NCBI GenBank assembly: GCA_045591175.1
Contig: JAZNSI010000020.1
Span: forward strand, 124,001 to 188,000
Direction: 5' to 3'
Source of the DNA: UBA11524 sp045591175
GTDB lineage: Bacteria > Bacillota > Clostridia > Christensenellales > Aristaeellaceae
DNA: 64,000 bases
Below are positions 8,856 to 18,220 of this stretch, piece by piece. Every line of letters begins with the position of its first letter. Position 1 is the first letter of the stretch. The notes below the pieces were generated by a model that worked only from the letters and a program-made list of their open reading frames with translations, did no database searches and had not been told where the DNA came from. A program made the position numbers and the translations under genes.

Positions 8856-9668
8856 TCAGATGATGTGCAGAATTTCTTTGAGCGCATACGCGATGCCGCC
8901 CCTATCGTTGTCCAACGTCACATATTTCGCGGCGGCCTTTACGGCTTCCACACCGTTGCCCATGGCGATGGACACCGGGTAGGCGGAGAGCATCTCCAGG
9001 TCGTTGAGGTCGTCGCCGAAGACGGCGATCTCCTCCTTTTCCAGCCCCAGCGCGGCCCGGACGCGCTCGATGCCCGCCCGCTTGCTGCTTTCCCGGCTGA
9101 CCACCTGGATCGTCGCGCCCTGATCGGTCAGGTACATGGTGGCGCGATCGCCGCAGGCCGCCTGCAGGCGCGGGAACAAGTCCTCCGGCAGCTTGCGGGT
9201 GGAGTTCACCAGCTCCTTATAGAAGACGAGCATCTTCGTGCAGTGGTTGATGGCCGCGTCGTCCAGCGGGTGGATGTTCTCCGGCGCGATGCCCCAGGGG
9301 CCCATCATGCTTTCCGGCGGGACGAAGTTGAAGGCATGCTCCGCGCCCTCGCCGTTGACGGAGAGGTGCACGTCCTCATACCGGCTGACCTCGTCGATCA
9401 CCGCGCGCACGGCATCCGGCTCAATGCAAACGTAGCGCACCTCGCCGTCCAGGTGGATGCAGGCGCCGTTGCAGTACACGCCGCCGTCAAAGAGGGTGAC
9501 CTCCTGGTTCCAGCCCAGCATCCTGTCCACCCGCAGCGAACGGCCGGTGCATACAAACACCTTCACGCCCTCGCTGCGGGCTGCCGTCAGCGCCTCCACC
9601 GCGGAGGCAGGGATCTTCTTGTCACTGTCCAGGAGCGTGCCGTCCAGGTCGAAAAACAGTGCCTTCAT
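8856..9668 (-). CDS. Cof-type HAD phosphatase
   Basis: About 270 residues. The ATG at 9668 is chosen because GGGAGGA lies 7 bases upstream and the family's first motif follows at once (FFDLDGTLLDSD, D8/D10 as nucleophile and acid). The Cof-type cap lies in the middle, and motif IV FGDDLNDLEML and SIAMGNGVEAVKAAA are near the C-terminus. These enzymes dephosphorylate sugar phosphates or nucleotides. It heads the isomerase-exporter run. No clear own promoter is visible in the 70 bases after the preceding terminator. Confidence 0.88.
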   Translation of the reverse strand: MKALFFDLDGTLLDSDKKIPASAVEALTAARSEGVKVFVCTGRSLRVDRMLGWNQEVTLFDGGVYCNGACIHLDGEVRYVCIEPDAVRAVIDEVSRYEDVHLSVNGEGAEHAFNFVPPESMMGPWGIAPENIHPLDDAAINHCTKMLVFYKELVNSTRKLPEDLFPRLQAACGDRATMYLTDQGATIQVVSRESSKRAGIERVRAALGLEKEEIAVFGDDLNDLEMLSAYPVSIAMGNGVEAVKAAAKYVTLDNDRGGIAYALKEILHII

Positions 9669-9736
9669 GCCAGTCCTCCCAACATTTCTACGCTGAGATA
9701 TTCCCGGCAGCGCATCGTTTTTCCTGCCTGCGGGGC

Positions 9737-9770
9737 GAAAAAAGGGAGCATCCCCCATGGGGACGCTCCC
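9737..9770 (-). terminator. Terminator of the Opp/Dpp-type operon
   Basis: On the minus strand GGGAGCGTCCCC and GGGGGATGCTCCC form a long near-perfect stem followed by TTTTTT, directly after the last ATPase gene. Confidence 0.9.
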
Positions 9771-9782
9771 GGTGATACGGGG

Positions 9783-10799
<1,017 letters not shown>

Positions 10800-11873
10800 T
10801 TACTCCGCCTCCTTTTTGCAGCGATGGCAGGCAACGCAGTGGCTGCCGCCCAGGCAGACGTTTTCGGGATCGATCTTGTCGCACACGCCCTCGATGCGCT
10901 CGGTGCAGCGCTCGTAGAAGCCGCAGCCGGGCTGCAAATTCAGCGCCAGCGGAACAGTGCCGTCGATGGAGAACAGCTTGTCCTGCTTGAGGGTGCCGAT
11001 CTTGTGCACGGAGCCCATCAGGCCCTTGGTGTAGGGGTGCTGGGGATTCTTGTAGATCTCCTTGGCCGTGCCGGTCTCCACGATCTTGCCCAGGTACATG
11101 ACCGCCACGCGGTCGCACATCTTTGCCACGGTGCCCAGGTCATGGGTGATAAAGAGGATGGCCATGCCCAGCTCCTTTTGCAGCTCCTGCATCAGTTCCA
11201 GGATCTGCGCCTGGATGGTCACGTCCAGGGCGGTGGTGGGCTCGTCAGCGATCAGCAGGCGGGGCTTGCACACCAGCGCCATGGAGATCAGCGCTCTTTG
11301 CAGCATGCCGCCGGAGAACTCATGGGGGTACTGGTCGTAGCGCTTCTCCGCGTTGGCGATGCCGACCATCTTCATCATCGCCAGGGTGATCTCCTTGGAC
11401 TTCACCGGGTCCTTGGTGATGTGCAGGCGGGTCGCCTCATTGATCTGGTTGCCGATGGTGTACATGGGGCTGAAGGCCACCATGGGCTCCTGGAAGATCA
11501 TGGAGATCTGCTTGCCGCGGATGGTACGCAGGCGGCGGATGGCGTCCTTGCGCTTCAGCTGGCCAGGCGCTCTGCGGAATGCAAGGAACTTACGGGCCTT
11601 GCTGGCCTTTTCCAGGGCGATGATGTCCACGATCTCGTCGTTTTCATCCCGGAAGAGGATCTCACCCGTGGACTGGCACTTCTTTTCATTGATGGCGAGG
11701 ATGGCCTTGCTGGTGAGGGACTTGCCGCAGCCGGATTCGCCTACCAGGCCCAGGGTCTCGCCGGGATAGATCTCGAAATCCACCCCGCGAACGGGGGTCA
11801 GCGTGCCTTCGTCCATCTTGATATTTACGCCCAGGTTCCTCACCTGAACGATGGGCTGCTTGACTTCGCTCAT
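10800..11873 (-). CDS. Peptide/oligosaccharide-type ABC transporter ATPase (OppD/DppD family)
   Basis: 357 residues with Walker A GESGCGKSLTSKA, signature SGGMLQRALISMAL, Walker B LLIADEPTTALD and FITHD. An insertion of about 35 residues after Walker A (residues about 80-115, rich in Lys/Arg) is longer than in classical OppD but seen in some Clostridia relatives. A C-terminal cysteine cluster (CGFYERCTERIEGVC) is present. It is third-to-last in the operon order SBP, B, C, D, F. Confidence 0.9.
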   Translation of the reverse strand: MSEVKQPIVQVRNLGVNIKMDEGTLTPVRGVDFEIYPGETLGLVGESGCGKSLTSKAILAINEKKCQSTGEILFRDENDEIVDIIALEKASKARKFLAFRRAPGQLKRKDAIRRLRTIRGKQISMIFQEPMVAFSPMYTIGNQINEATRLHITKDPVKSKEITLAMMKMVGIANAEKRYDQYPHEFSGGMLQRALISMALVCKPRLLIADEPTTALDVTIQAQILELMQELQKELGMAILFITHDLGTVAKMCDRVAVMYLGKIVETGTAKEIYKNPQHPYTKGLMGSVHKIGTLKQDKLFSIDGTVPLALNLQPGCGFYERCTERIEGVCDKIDPENVCLGGSHCVACHRCKKEAE

Positions 11874-11885
11874 GTTCAGCCCTCC

Positions 11886-13085
11886 TTACTTGTACGGGTC
11901 GGCTGCGTCGCGCATGCCGTCGCCCAGGAAATTGAATGCCAGCACCGCGATCACCACGAAGATCAGCGGGATCAGCGTCCAGGGATGCTTGGCGATGTTT
12001 GTCACCTTCTGCGCATCCTCCAGCAGCACGCCCCAGCTGGTCGCCGGCGCCTGAATGCCCAGGCCCAGGAAGGACATGGACGTTTCGCCGATGATCATGC
12101 CAGGGATGCCCAGCGTCAGGTTCACGATCAGGTAGCTCATAAAGCCGGGCACCAGATGGCGGAAGATGATCCTCATGTCGCTCACACCCGCCAGACGGGC
12201 AGCAGTCACAAAGTCCGCGTTCTTCAGCGACATGAACTTACCGCGCACCACGCGTGCCAGGCCTGTCCAGCCCAGCAGCGACAGGATGATGGTGATCAGC
12301 AGATACATCTGCGCTGAGGGAATATTGGGCGGGATCGCCGCCGAGAGCGCCATCCACAGCGGCAGGGAGGGCAGGGAGTTCAGCACCTCGATCACGCGCT
12401 GGATCACATTGTCCACCCAGCCGCCGAAGTAACCGGAGATGGAGCCCAGCAGGATGCCCAGCACAAAGGAAATAGCCGTGCCGGCAAAAGGAATCGTCAG
12501 CGACACCCGGCTACCCAGCAGGATCAGGCTGAAGATGTCCTTGCCCATGGAATTCGTACCGAAGAGGTACACGCCTACCTCCGGCACCTCAGTGCCAAAG
12601 AGATGGACATCGCTCTTGATGCCCAGCCAAGTATAGGCGCTGCCCTTGGCAAGGAAGCGGATCGGATAGGGGGTTGACGTGTCCGTCACCAGCTGGATGG
12701 CGACGAATTCCTCGCCCCGGGCCTTGGCTTCCTTGCTCAGCTTGGCCTTTTCCACCACGCTCATGCCCTTGGTGATATCCACATATTCCGTCTTGTAGAC
12801 GAACGGACCAATGAACTCCCCTTCATGGAAAAGATGGATGGGCGTAGGCGCACGGTCCTTGGCTTTATCGTTGGCAGCCAGGCCATAGGGCGCGATGAAG
12901 TCCGCAAAAATAACGCCGATATACAGAATGATCAGCACAACCATCGAAACACGTGCCAGCTTATGCTTTTTCAGCTTGCGCGCCATCAGCGTCCACTGGG
13001 ACGCCAGGTAGTAGGATTCTTCCTTTTTGCGGGCTTTTTCCTGCTTTTTCTGCTCGCGAAGAGCCTTCTTGTCCATGATACTCAT
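11886..13085 (-). CDS. ABC transporter permease (OppC family)
   Basis: About 399 residues. The start at 13085 is preferred because AAGGAG lies 11 bases upstream and it falls right after the OppB stop at 13087. A strongly basic, coiled-coil-like cytoplasmic N-terminus precedes TM1 (about 45-65). A periplasmic-side insertion follows TM1 (about 70-160). The BPD_transp_1 domain with the EAA-type loop (AARLAGVSDMRIIFRHLVPG) occupies about 185-395. The N-terminal insertion is longer than in E. coli OppC. Confidence 0.88.
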   Translation of the reverse strand: MSIMDKKALREQKKQEKARKKEESYYLASQWTLMARKLKKHKLARVSMVVLIILYIGVIFADFIAPYGLAANDKAKDRAPTPIHLFHEGEFIGPFVYKTEYVDITKGMSVVEKAKLSKEAKARGEEFVAIQLVTDTSTPYPIRFLAKGSAYTWLGIKSDVHLFGTEVPEVGVYLFGTNSMGKDIFSLILLGSRVSLTIPFAGTAISFVLGILLGSISGYFGGWVDNVIQRVIEVLNSLPSLPLWMALSAAIPPNIPSAQMYLLITIILSLLGWTGLARVVRGKFMSLKNADFVTAARLAGVSDMRIIFRHLVPGFMSYLIVNLTLGIPGMIIGETSMSFLGLGIQAPATSWGVLLEDAQKVTNIAKHPWTLIPLIFVVIAVLAFNFLGDGMRDAADPYK

Positions 13086-13086
13086 A

Positions 13087-14163
13087 TCAATCAGCACTCC
13101 TTCCCGAGAAGCGAATGCGTGGATCAAGCCATGCCAGCACAATATCCGACAGCAACGTGCCCAGTACGATCAGGAAGCCCATGATCAGCAGGATGGTACC
13201 TGCCAGATACATGTCCTGCGCCTTCAGAGCATCATACTGACGAGGTCCGAGGAGCTGCAGCTTCATCACGATGGCAGAAATGGTCGAGCCCGAAAACAGG
13301 CTGGCCAGCATGCCGGACATGCCGGAAACCGTCGGGTTCAGCGCTGCACGCAGGCAGTACTTGTAGATGATCGTACGCTCACTCACGCCCTTGGCGCGGG
13401 CGGCAAGCACATACTGGCAGCCCAGTTCGTCCAGCAGCTGTGCACGCATGGAACGCAGCGTGCCGCACATGCCGCTGGTGCCCATCACGACGATCGGGAT
13501 CGACATGCGGCCCCAGAAGTCGCCGCGCAGCAGCACCTCATACCACTGCAGCTTGCCCAACTCCAGCAGCTCCAGCACCTCCTGGGAGAACAAGCCGACA
13601 AAGGCCGTCCCCGTCCACAGATAGGTCAGATACATGAGGATGATGGCAAAGAGGAAATTCGGGATCGCCATGCCCAGGAAGCCAATAAATGTGAATACAT
13701 AGTCACCCACAGAATACTGCTTCACCGCGCTGTAGATACCCAGTGGGATGCCCACCAAATAGTTAAAGAGCATCGTAACCAGCGAAATGACCAGTGTCAT
13801 GGGCAGCAAGCGGGCGATAATGGGCCACACCGGCGTACCTTCCTCAAAGGAATGGCCAAAGTCAAACCGCGTGACAATGTTCCAGATCCACTTGCCGTAC
13901 TGCACATACCAAGGCTTGTCCAAACCGTACTGTTCGGCCAGCATGGCAATGTCCGATTCATCAACGATCTGGCCTTCCGCCTTCAGGCCGGCAACATAGG
14001 TGGTCAGATAATCGCCCGGCGGCAGCTGGATGATCACAAAAATCACCAGGGACATGATGAAAATAATCGGGATAAAGGTCAGGAGCCGCCTATAAATGAA
14101 GGTCGCCATGGGTGAAGTGAAGGGATTACTGCGCTTTTCAGCCTTCGGGACAGATGCCTCCAT
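13087..14163 (-). CDS. ABC transporter permease (OppB family)
   Basis: 358 residues with six membrane spans. TM1 is at about 27-48 (LLTFIPIIFIMSLVIFVIIQL), followed by the family PPGDY segment and a conserved extracytoplasmic part. The EAA loop reads YVLAARAKGVSERTIIYKYCLRAALNP, slightly interrupted. AAAGGAGG precedes the ATG. It forms the channel with the OppC-type partner downstream. Confidence 0.88.
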   Translation of the reverse strand: MEASVPKAEKRSNPFTSPMATFIYRRLLTFIPIIFIMSLVIFVIIQLPPGDYLTTYVAGLKAEGQIVDESDIAMLAEQYGLDKPWYVQYGKWIWNIVTRFDFGHSFEEGTPVWPIIARLLPMTLVISLVTMLFNYLVGIPLGIYSAVKQYSVGDYVFTFIGFLGMAIPNFLFAIILMYLTYLWTGTAFVGLFSQEVLELLELGKLQWYEVLLRGDFWGRMSIPIVVMGTSGMCGTLRSMRAQLLDELGCQYVLAARAKGVSERTIIYKYCLRAALNPTVSGMSGMLASLFSGSTISAIVMKLQLLGPRQYDALKAQDMYLAGTILLIMGFLIVLGTLLSDIVLAWLDPRIRFSGRSAD

Positions 14164-14200
14164 GCGCTCATCCTCCTTTGCGATTGCTTGTCATGGTTTG

Positions 14201-14236
14201 AAAAACGGGAAGGCGCGGATATCACGCCTTCCCGCC
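14201..14236 (-). terminator. Partial terminator between binding protein and permease genes
   Basis: On the minus strand CGGGAAGGCG and CGCCTTCCCG form a strong stem followed by TTTTTC. Placement after the binding-protein gene and before the permeases is typical of attenuation that keeps the binding protein in excess. Confidence 0.8.
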
Positions 14237-14286
14237 CGGTCAGATTATTTTAGCAAAAGATTGCTTTTTCTCCAGCCTGAATGAGA

Positions 14287-16179
14287 TTAGTCAGCGAACC
14301 ACAGGGTCGCGAAGTTTGCAATGCCCAGGTTACGGAACTCGTCGCAGTCAACCGCGTTGTCGGGGAAGTTGCGCAGCTTGGAGTCGATGGAGTAAATGGA
14401 GGTCTGAGCAGAAGTAAAGCCGATCTCGTAAGTGCCTTCCTTGAAGATCTCCAGCAGTTCCAGAGCGATCTGGTCGCGTTCTTCAACGGTGCCGGCAGCC
14501 ATCATGCGGTCGTAAACATCCAGCATGGCCTTGACGTCGGCCGGAGGCTCCACAGCGCCTTCCGCAGCGGGATTCTTGTACCATACGCCGAACGCGGTGC
14601 CCCAGACGCAGTAGTCACGGAAGGGCACGAAGTAGTCGGGACGCAGGGACAGGGACACGGTGTCGAAGTGCTCCCAGTTGATGACCACTTCATGGTTGTT
14701 GGCAGAGCGCATCTCTTCCATGATGGAGCGGTCATACATACGGGTGGTGGTCTCGATGCCCAGAGCAGTGAAGTCAGCCTTCAGCAGCTCAGCCAGGGCA
14801 GCATGGTTCTCGTCCTGGTACTGGATGTTCAGAACGACCTTCTTGCCGTTGGGGAAGTAGTAGAAGCCGTCCTTCTTGACCAGGCCGCACTCGTTCTCCA
14901 GCAGAGCCTGAGCGGCAGCGACGTCCTGCTCGATCCACTTAGTGGACCATTCCGCGCTGTAGCCCTGAGCACCGGGGGCGGGAGCGGACTGAGCGGGTTC
15001 GGTGTTGTCGCTGTCAACCAGGGTCACGATCTGCTGACGGTTGACGGCGATGGACAGGGCATGACGGAAGTTAACGTTCTGGAACAGCGCGCGCAGATCC
15101 TCATCCTTGATGGCGAGGTTCAGCTGCATGGACTGGGAAGACCAGGCGGTGGAGGACCATTCCTTGATCTCGTCCGCGTAGTTGGCGTCTTCCAGCAGGG
15201 TCAGCAGGTCAGCCGCGGAGACGGAGTTGATGTCGGTAGTGCCGTCCAGGGTCCACAGCAGAACCTGGGTATCCTCGGTGTAACGGAGGAAGTGGAGCTC
15301 GTCGATGTAGGGCAGCTGCTTGCCGTCCTTATCGGTCTTCCAGTAATAGGGATTGCGCTTCCACACGCACAGCTCGCTGTTAAAGTCGCCAGCGATCTGC
15401 CAGGCGCGCAGGGTGGGACGGCCCTGAACCAGCCAGTAGTAGTAGGTCAGGCTATTGCCCATGGACTTCACATCGGAGTAGCCCATTTCGGCCGCCAGCT
15501 TCTCAGCTTCTTCCTGAGTCAGATAAGCTTCACCGGTATCCGCGTTGACGCCGGGGATCTTGTCCTTCAGCCAGTGCTTGGGAGCGAAGAACCACTTGCC
15601 GTTGATCGCCAGTTCCTTGAGGAAGTTGGGCTTGGGAGCGGCAAAGGTCACGGTGAAGGTGTAGTCGTCGATGATGTCCAGCACGGCCAGCTGCTTCACG
15701 CCATTGGCGTCAACAACCTGCAGGGCTTCCCACACGGACTTGGTGGTCACGCCGGGGATCAGCAGGTCTTCGTAGAAGAAGCGGCAGTCCTCAGAGGTGA
15801 AGGGCACGCCGTCGGACCACTTCATGCCTTCGCGCAGGTAAATGGTGTAGACGGTGTTGTCCTCATTCACGGTGTAGCCCTTGGCCACGTTGGGCTCGAT
15901 GGAGCCGTCGGTGTTGAAACGGAACAGGGCTTCCTCAGTGGGCTTGCCGGGGCCCCACTTGGAGCTGCCCTGGCTCATCACCAGCTTGCCGCCGTACTGA
16001 CCGATCTGCTCCACTTCCTCCACCATGATATCGGAAGCAATGGGCATACGTTCAGCCACAGGGGGCAGATCCATTCCGTCCAGGTACGGAGACTGCGTGT
16101 AGGTCTCGGTTTCAGCGGTGGCGGGGATCATGCTCAGAACCATGAGCAGCGCCAGAGCCAGGGAGATGAGTTTCTTCAT
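14287..16179 (-). CDS. Extracellular solute-binding protein, family 5
   Basis: 630 residues. The signal peptide (KKLISLALALLMVLSMIPATAE) ends in a type I cleavage site and has no lipobox cysteine, which is unusual for a binding protein in a Gram-positive cell. Family 5 features include TIYLREGMKWSDGVPFTSEDCRFFYEDL (about 112-140) and FRHALSIAVNRQQIV (about 375-390). It supplies ligand to the permease/ATPase genes downstream. The neighbours encode mannosidase, fucosidase and GH105 enzymes, so an oligosaccharide ligand is as plausible as a peptide; this is inference. Confidence 0.88.
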   Translation of the reverse strand: MKKLISLALALLMVLSMIPATAETETYTQSPYLDGMDLPPVAERMPIASDIMVEEVEQIGQYGGKLVMSQGSSKWGPGKPTEEALFRFNTDGSIEPNVAKGYTVNEDNTVYTIYLREGMKWSDGVPFTSEDCRFFYEDLLIPGVTTKSVWEALQVVDANGVKQLAVLDIIDDYTFTVTFAAPKPNFLKELAINGKWFFAPKHWLKDKIPGVNADTGEAYLTQEEAEKLAAEMGYSDVKSMGNSLTYYYWLVQGRPTLRAWQIAGDFNSELCVWKRNPYYWKTDKDGKQLPYIDELHFLRYTEDTQVLLWTLDGTTDINSVSAADLLTLLEDANYADEIKEWSSTAWSSQSMQLNLAIKDEDLRALFQNVNFRHALSIAVNRQQIVTLVDSDNTEPAQSAPAPGAQGYSAEWSTKWIEQDVAAAQALLENECGLVKKDGFYYFPNGKKVVLNIQYQDENHAALAELLKADFTALGIETTTRMYDRSIMEEMRSANNHEVVINWEHFDTVSLSLRPDYFVPFRDYCVWGTAFGVWYKNPAAEGAVEPPADVKAMLDVYDRMMAAGTVEERDQIALELLEIFKEGTYEIGFTSAQTSIYSIDSKLRNFPDNAVDCDEFRNLGIANFATLWFAD

Positions 16180-16204
16180 GTCGGGTTCCTCCTTGTTTTA
16201 TATC

Positions 16205-16226
16205 ATCCGCACTTCACTATGCGGAT
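16205..16226. promoter_or_regulatory. Inverted repeat upstream of the binding-protein gene
   Basis: ATCCGCA (16205-16211) and TGCGGAT (16220-16226) are separated by 8 bases, 26 bases before the ATG at 16179. It could be an operator or a leader hairpin. No good -35/-10 pair is seen next to it. Confidence 0.35.
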
Positions 16227-16267
16227 AGATTCGGGGGGCTTCGACCCGTTTTTGGGGCCGTATGGCA

Positions 16268-17929
16268 TCACAGGTGCCGATCCTTCCGCTTGGCGCGGAT
16301 CTTGATCACCCGTTCCACCGGGGTGTAGCCGGTGAAGTACACGGTGTAGTGCTTATCGCTCAGGGGGTACGCGCCGCCCATGCGGTCGGTGAAGTCATGC
16401 TCGGAGAAGGCCGGGCCGATGGTGATGGTCTCGCCGCCAGGGCCGCAGGCTTCCACCGTGCCGCCGATGACGTTGATGGATTCTCCGGGCTTTGCACGCT
16501 GGAGGAAGTGCTCCGTGCGGACGTATCCGCCAGGCAGGAAGGAGAACTCCATGCGCAGGGGCAGCTGATCGATGCCCTCGGTTTTGATGTGCAGGTCGAT
16601 GCCGTCGGGGCGCTTGACGATTTCGAGGATGGTGTCCAGGGGCAGGCCCTCGGTCCTGGGGCGGGTATGGGGATTGTCCATCGCCCACCAGTCGGAGGTG
16701 TCGGGGCGCTGATCCTCCGGGAAGGGCAGATAATACCAGCCGGCGGCGTGAGCCTTCATCTGATAACCGGTGGCAGTGGGAACGAGGCTGTCCGCCAGGA
16801 AGTTGCGGCGGTCGCACAGGTTGGAGTAGATGGTCATGTACATGGAGAACGACCCATGCTGGAAGTACAGGCAGTTCGCCTTGCCCTTGAGGAGGGAGCA
16901 GCTCCACTTGCCGTTGCGGATACGGGCGATGTCGCTGTCCGGGAAGAGGCGGTCGACCTGTTCAAAGGGCGCCATGAAGGGGGAATCCGCGCCGTAGCCG
17001 TCCATTTCCGGGAAGAGCAGCAGCCATTCCGCGCAGTGGGGATAGGCCCCGCGGCGGCGGCAGTCCTGCCAGATCCACTCGGCCATCGCGCCCAGGTCAG
17101 GCCTGTGCAGGAAATATCCCACCATCAGGTACAGGATGTAGTAGGTATCCGCATACACCTTCCAGCCCAGATCCTGCCGGGTGGAGTTGTTGGTGAACAC
17201 GGAATTGTCCGGGTCGAAGTAGGCGTACATCATCTCGAGGTTCTTCGCGGCGGCCTCGAGGTAGATCTGATCGCCGGTGGCGAGGTAGAGGCGGATCATC
17301 TGGTCATCGTTTACCTGATTGTAATTGCCCGCGCTGCGCTCGGCGAACTCGCCGTCCTCGTTGATGTCCAGGCCCTCGGCCAGGAACTCGCGGGCGCGCT
17401 CGCCCAGCTGCTTGTTGCCGGTGATCTTTTCGCACGACAGCAGGCAGGATGCGATGGCCCAGCGGTGGTTCGGCGTATGGAAGCCGCCTGCTGCAATGCC
17501 GCGGGAGGTGGTATCAATCAGCCGGTAAACGGGCTCGCGCATGAAGTCGGCTTCCGGGGCATCACACTTTTCCAGCAGCCACCAACCGTTCAGCAGCGCA
17601 TTGACCATGAAAGCCGTGTCCGGGGGCGACGCATAATTGCAGGGCGTCAGGTCGAAGCAGCCGTCGGGGCGCTGATGATTCTCCATGTAGGTCAGCACTG
17701 CGCGGATGCCCTTTGCCAGCTTGCCGGAGAGATACCAGCGGCTGTCCTTCGTGCAGAAGGCCGCCATCATTTCGCCCAGGAAGAAGCCGCTCTGCCGGGG
17801 CTCCACATGGAACATATCCGTCCAGAAGCCGCCGTAACGGGGATCTCCCGCCTCCGTCAGCTGGCGTTCCAGCAGTCTGCCGATATAAACATCAAGCTCA
17901 CGCAGAAGCTCGCTGCGATGTTTCGTCAT
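16268..17929 (-). CDS. Putative (alpha/alpha)-barrel glycan-active enzyme
   Basis: About 553 residues. The ATG at 17929 is chosen over 17956 because GAGGTG lies 6-7 bases upstream. Residues up to about 380 have repeating helical pairs with aromatic and acidic loops (RYGGFWTDMFHVEP; FHTPNHRWAIASCLL; SAGNYNQVNDDQMIRLYLATGD), as in toroid glycosidases and lyases. The last 170 residues are beta-rich. I think it is close to the heparinase II/III-like or recently defined glucuronidase-type families (GH154 possible) but cannot assign one. It has no signal peptide. It is divergent from the fucosidase gene, which supports a glycan-degradation role. Confidence 0.55.
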   Translation of the reverse strand: MTKHRSELLRELDVYIGRLLERQLTEAGDPRYGGFWTDMFHVEPRQSGFFLGEMMAAFCTKDSRWYLSGKLAKGIRAVLTYMENHQRPDGCFDLTPCNYASPPDTAFMVNALLNGWWLLEKCDAPEADFMREPVYRLIDTTSRGIAAGGFHTPNHRWAIASCLLSCEKITGNKQLGERAREFLAEGLDINEDGEFAERSAGNYNQVNDDQMIRLYLATGDQIYLEAAAKNLEMMYAYFDPDNSVFTNNSTRQDLGWKVYADTYYILYLMVGYFLHRPDLGAMAEWIWQDCRRRGAYPHCAEWLLLFPEMDGYGADSPFMAPFEQVDRLFPDSDIARIRNGKWSCSLLKGKANCLYFQHGSFSMYMTIYSNLCDRRNFLADSLVPTATGYQMKAHAAGWYYLPFPEDQRPDTSDWWAMDNPHTRPRTEGLPLDTILEIVKRPDGIDLHIKTEGIDQLPLRMEFSFLPGGYVRTEHFLQRAKPGESINVIGGTVEACGPGGETITIGPAFSEHDFTDRMGGAYPLSDKHYTVYFTGYTPVERVIKIRAKRKDRHL

Positions 17930-18001
17930 ACATTTGCACCTCAAATGCCATACCATGAATAGACATCATGAGCAGTTATGTTTCTCGCACTTGTTACTTT
18001 C

Positions 18002-18030
18002 ATTATAACAAACAGATCCATGGTTTGCAA
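18002..18030 (-). promoter_or_regulatory. Promoter of the (alpha/alpha)-barrel enzyme gene
   Basis: The minus strand has TTGCAA (18025-18030), a 17-base spacer and TATAAT (18002-18007). Confidence 0.85.
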
Positions 18031-18048
18031 GTGAAAATCGGCAGAAAA

Positions 18049-18060
18049 ATTGTATACAAT
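18049..18060. promoter_or_regulatory. 12-base perfect palindrome, candidate operator
   Basis: ATTGTATACAAT lies between the two divergent promoters, 19 bases upstream of the minus-strand -35. The TTGTATACAA core is like operators of FadR-type GntR regulators. The regulator is not in the window. Confidence 0.5.
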
Positions 18061-18131
18061 AACAACAGTTTTCGATCTGCCTGCTTTTGTCGCAGTATCT
18101 CCCCGGTTTTCCCCCCATGAACAAAAGTCCC

Positions 18132-18159
18132 TTTACAAATGATGATTTTTCTGTAAAAT
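18132..18159 (+). promoter_or_regulatory. Promoter of the fucosidase gene
   Basis: TTTACA (18132-18137), a 16-base spacer and TAAAAT (18154-18159). Confidence 0.75.
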
Positions 18160-18220
18160 AGATAGCAGATCAGTTCGCACCGAAACCAAACAGCACCATC
18201 AACATACAGGAGGTATCCCC

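Noticed and set aside
14281..16305. Plus-strand frame of 674 codons
   Set aside because: Antisense to the binding-protein gene, whose family motifs are clear.
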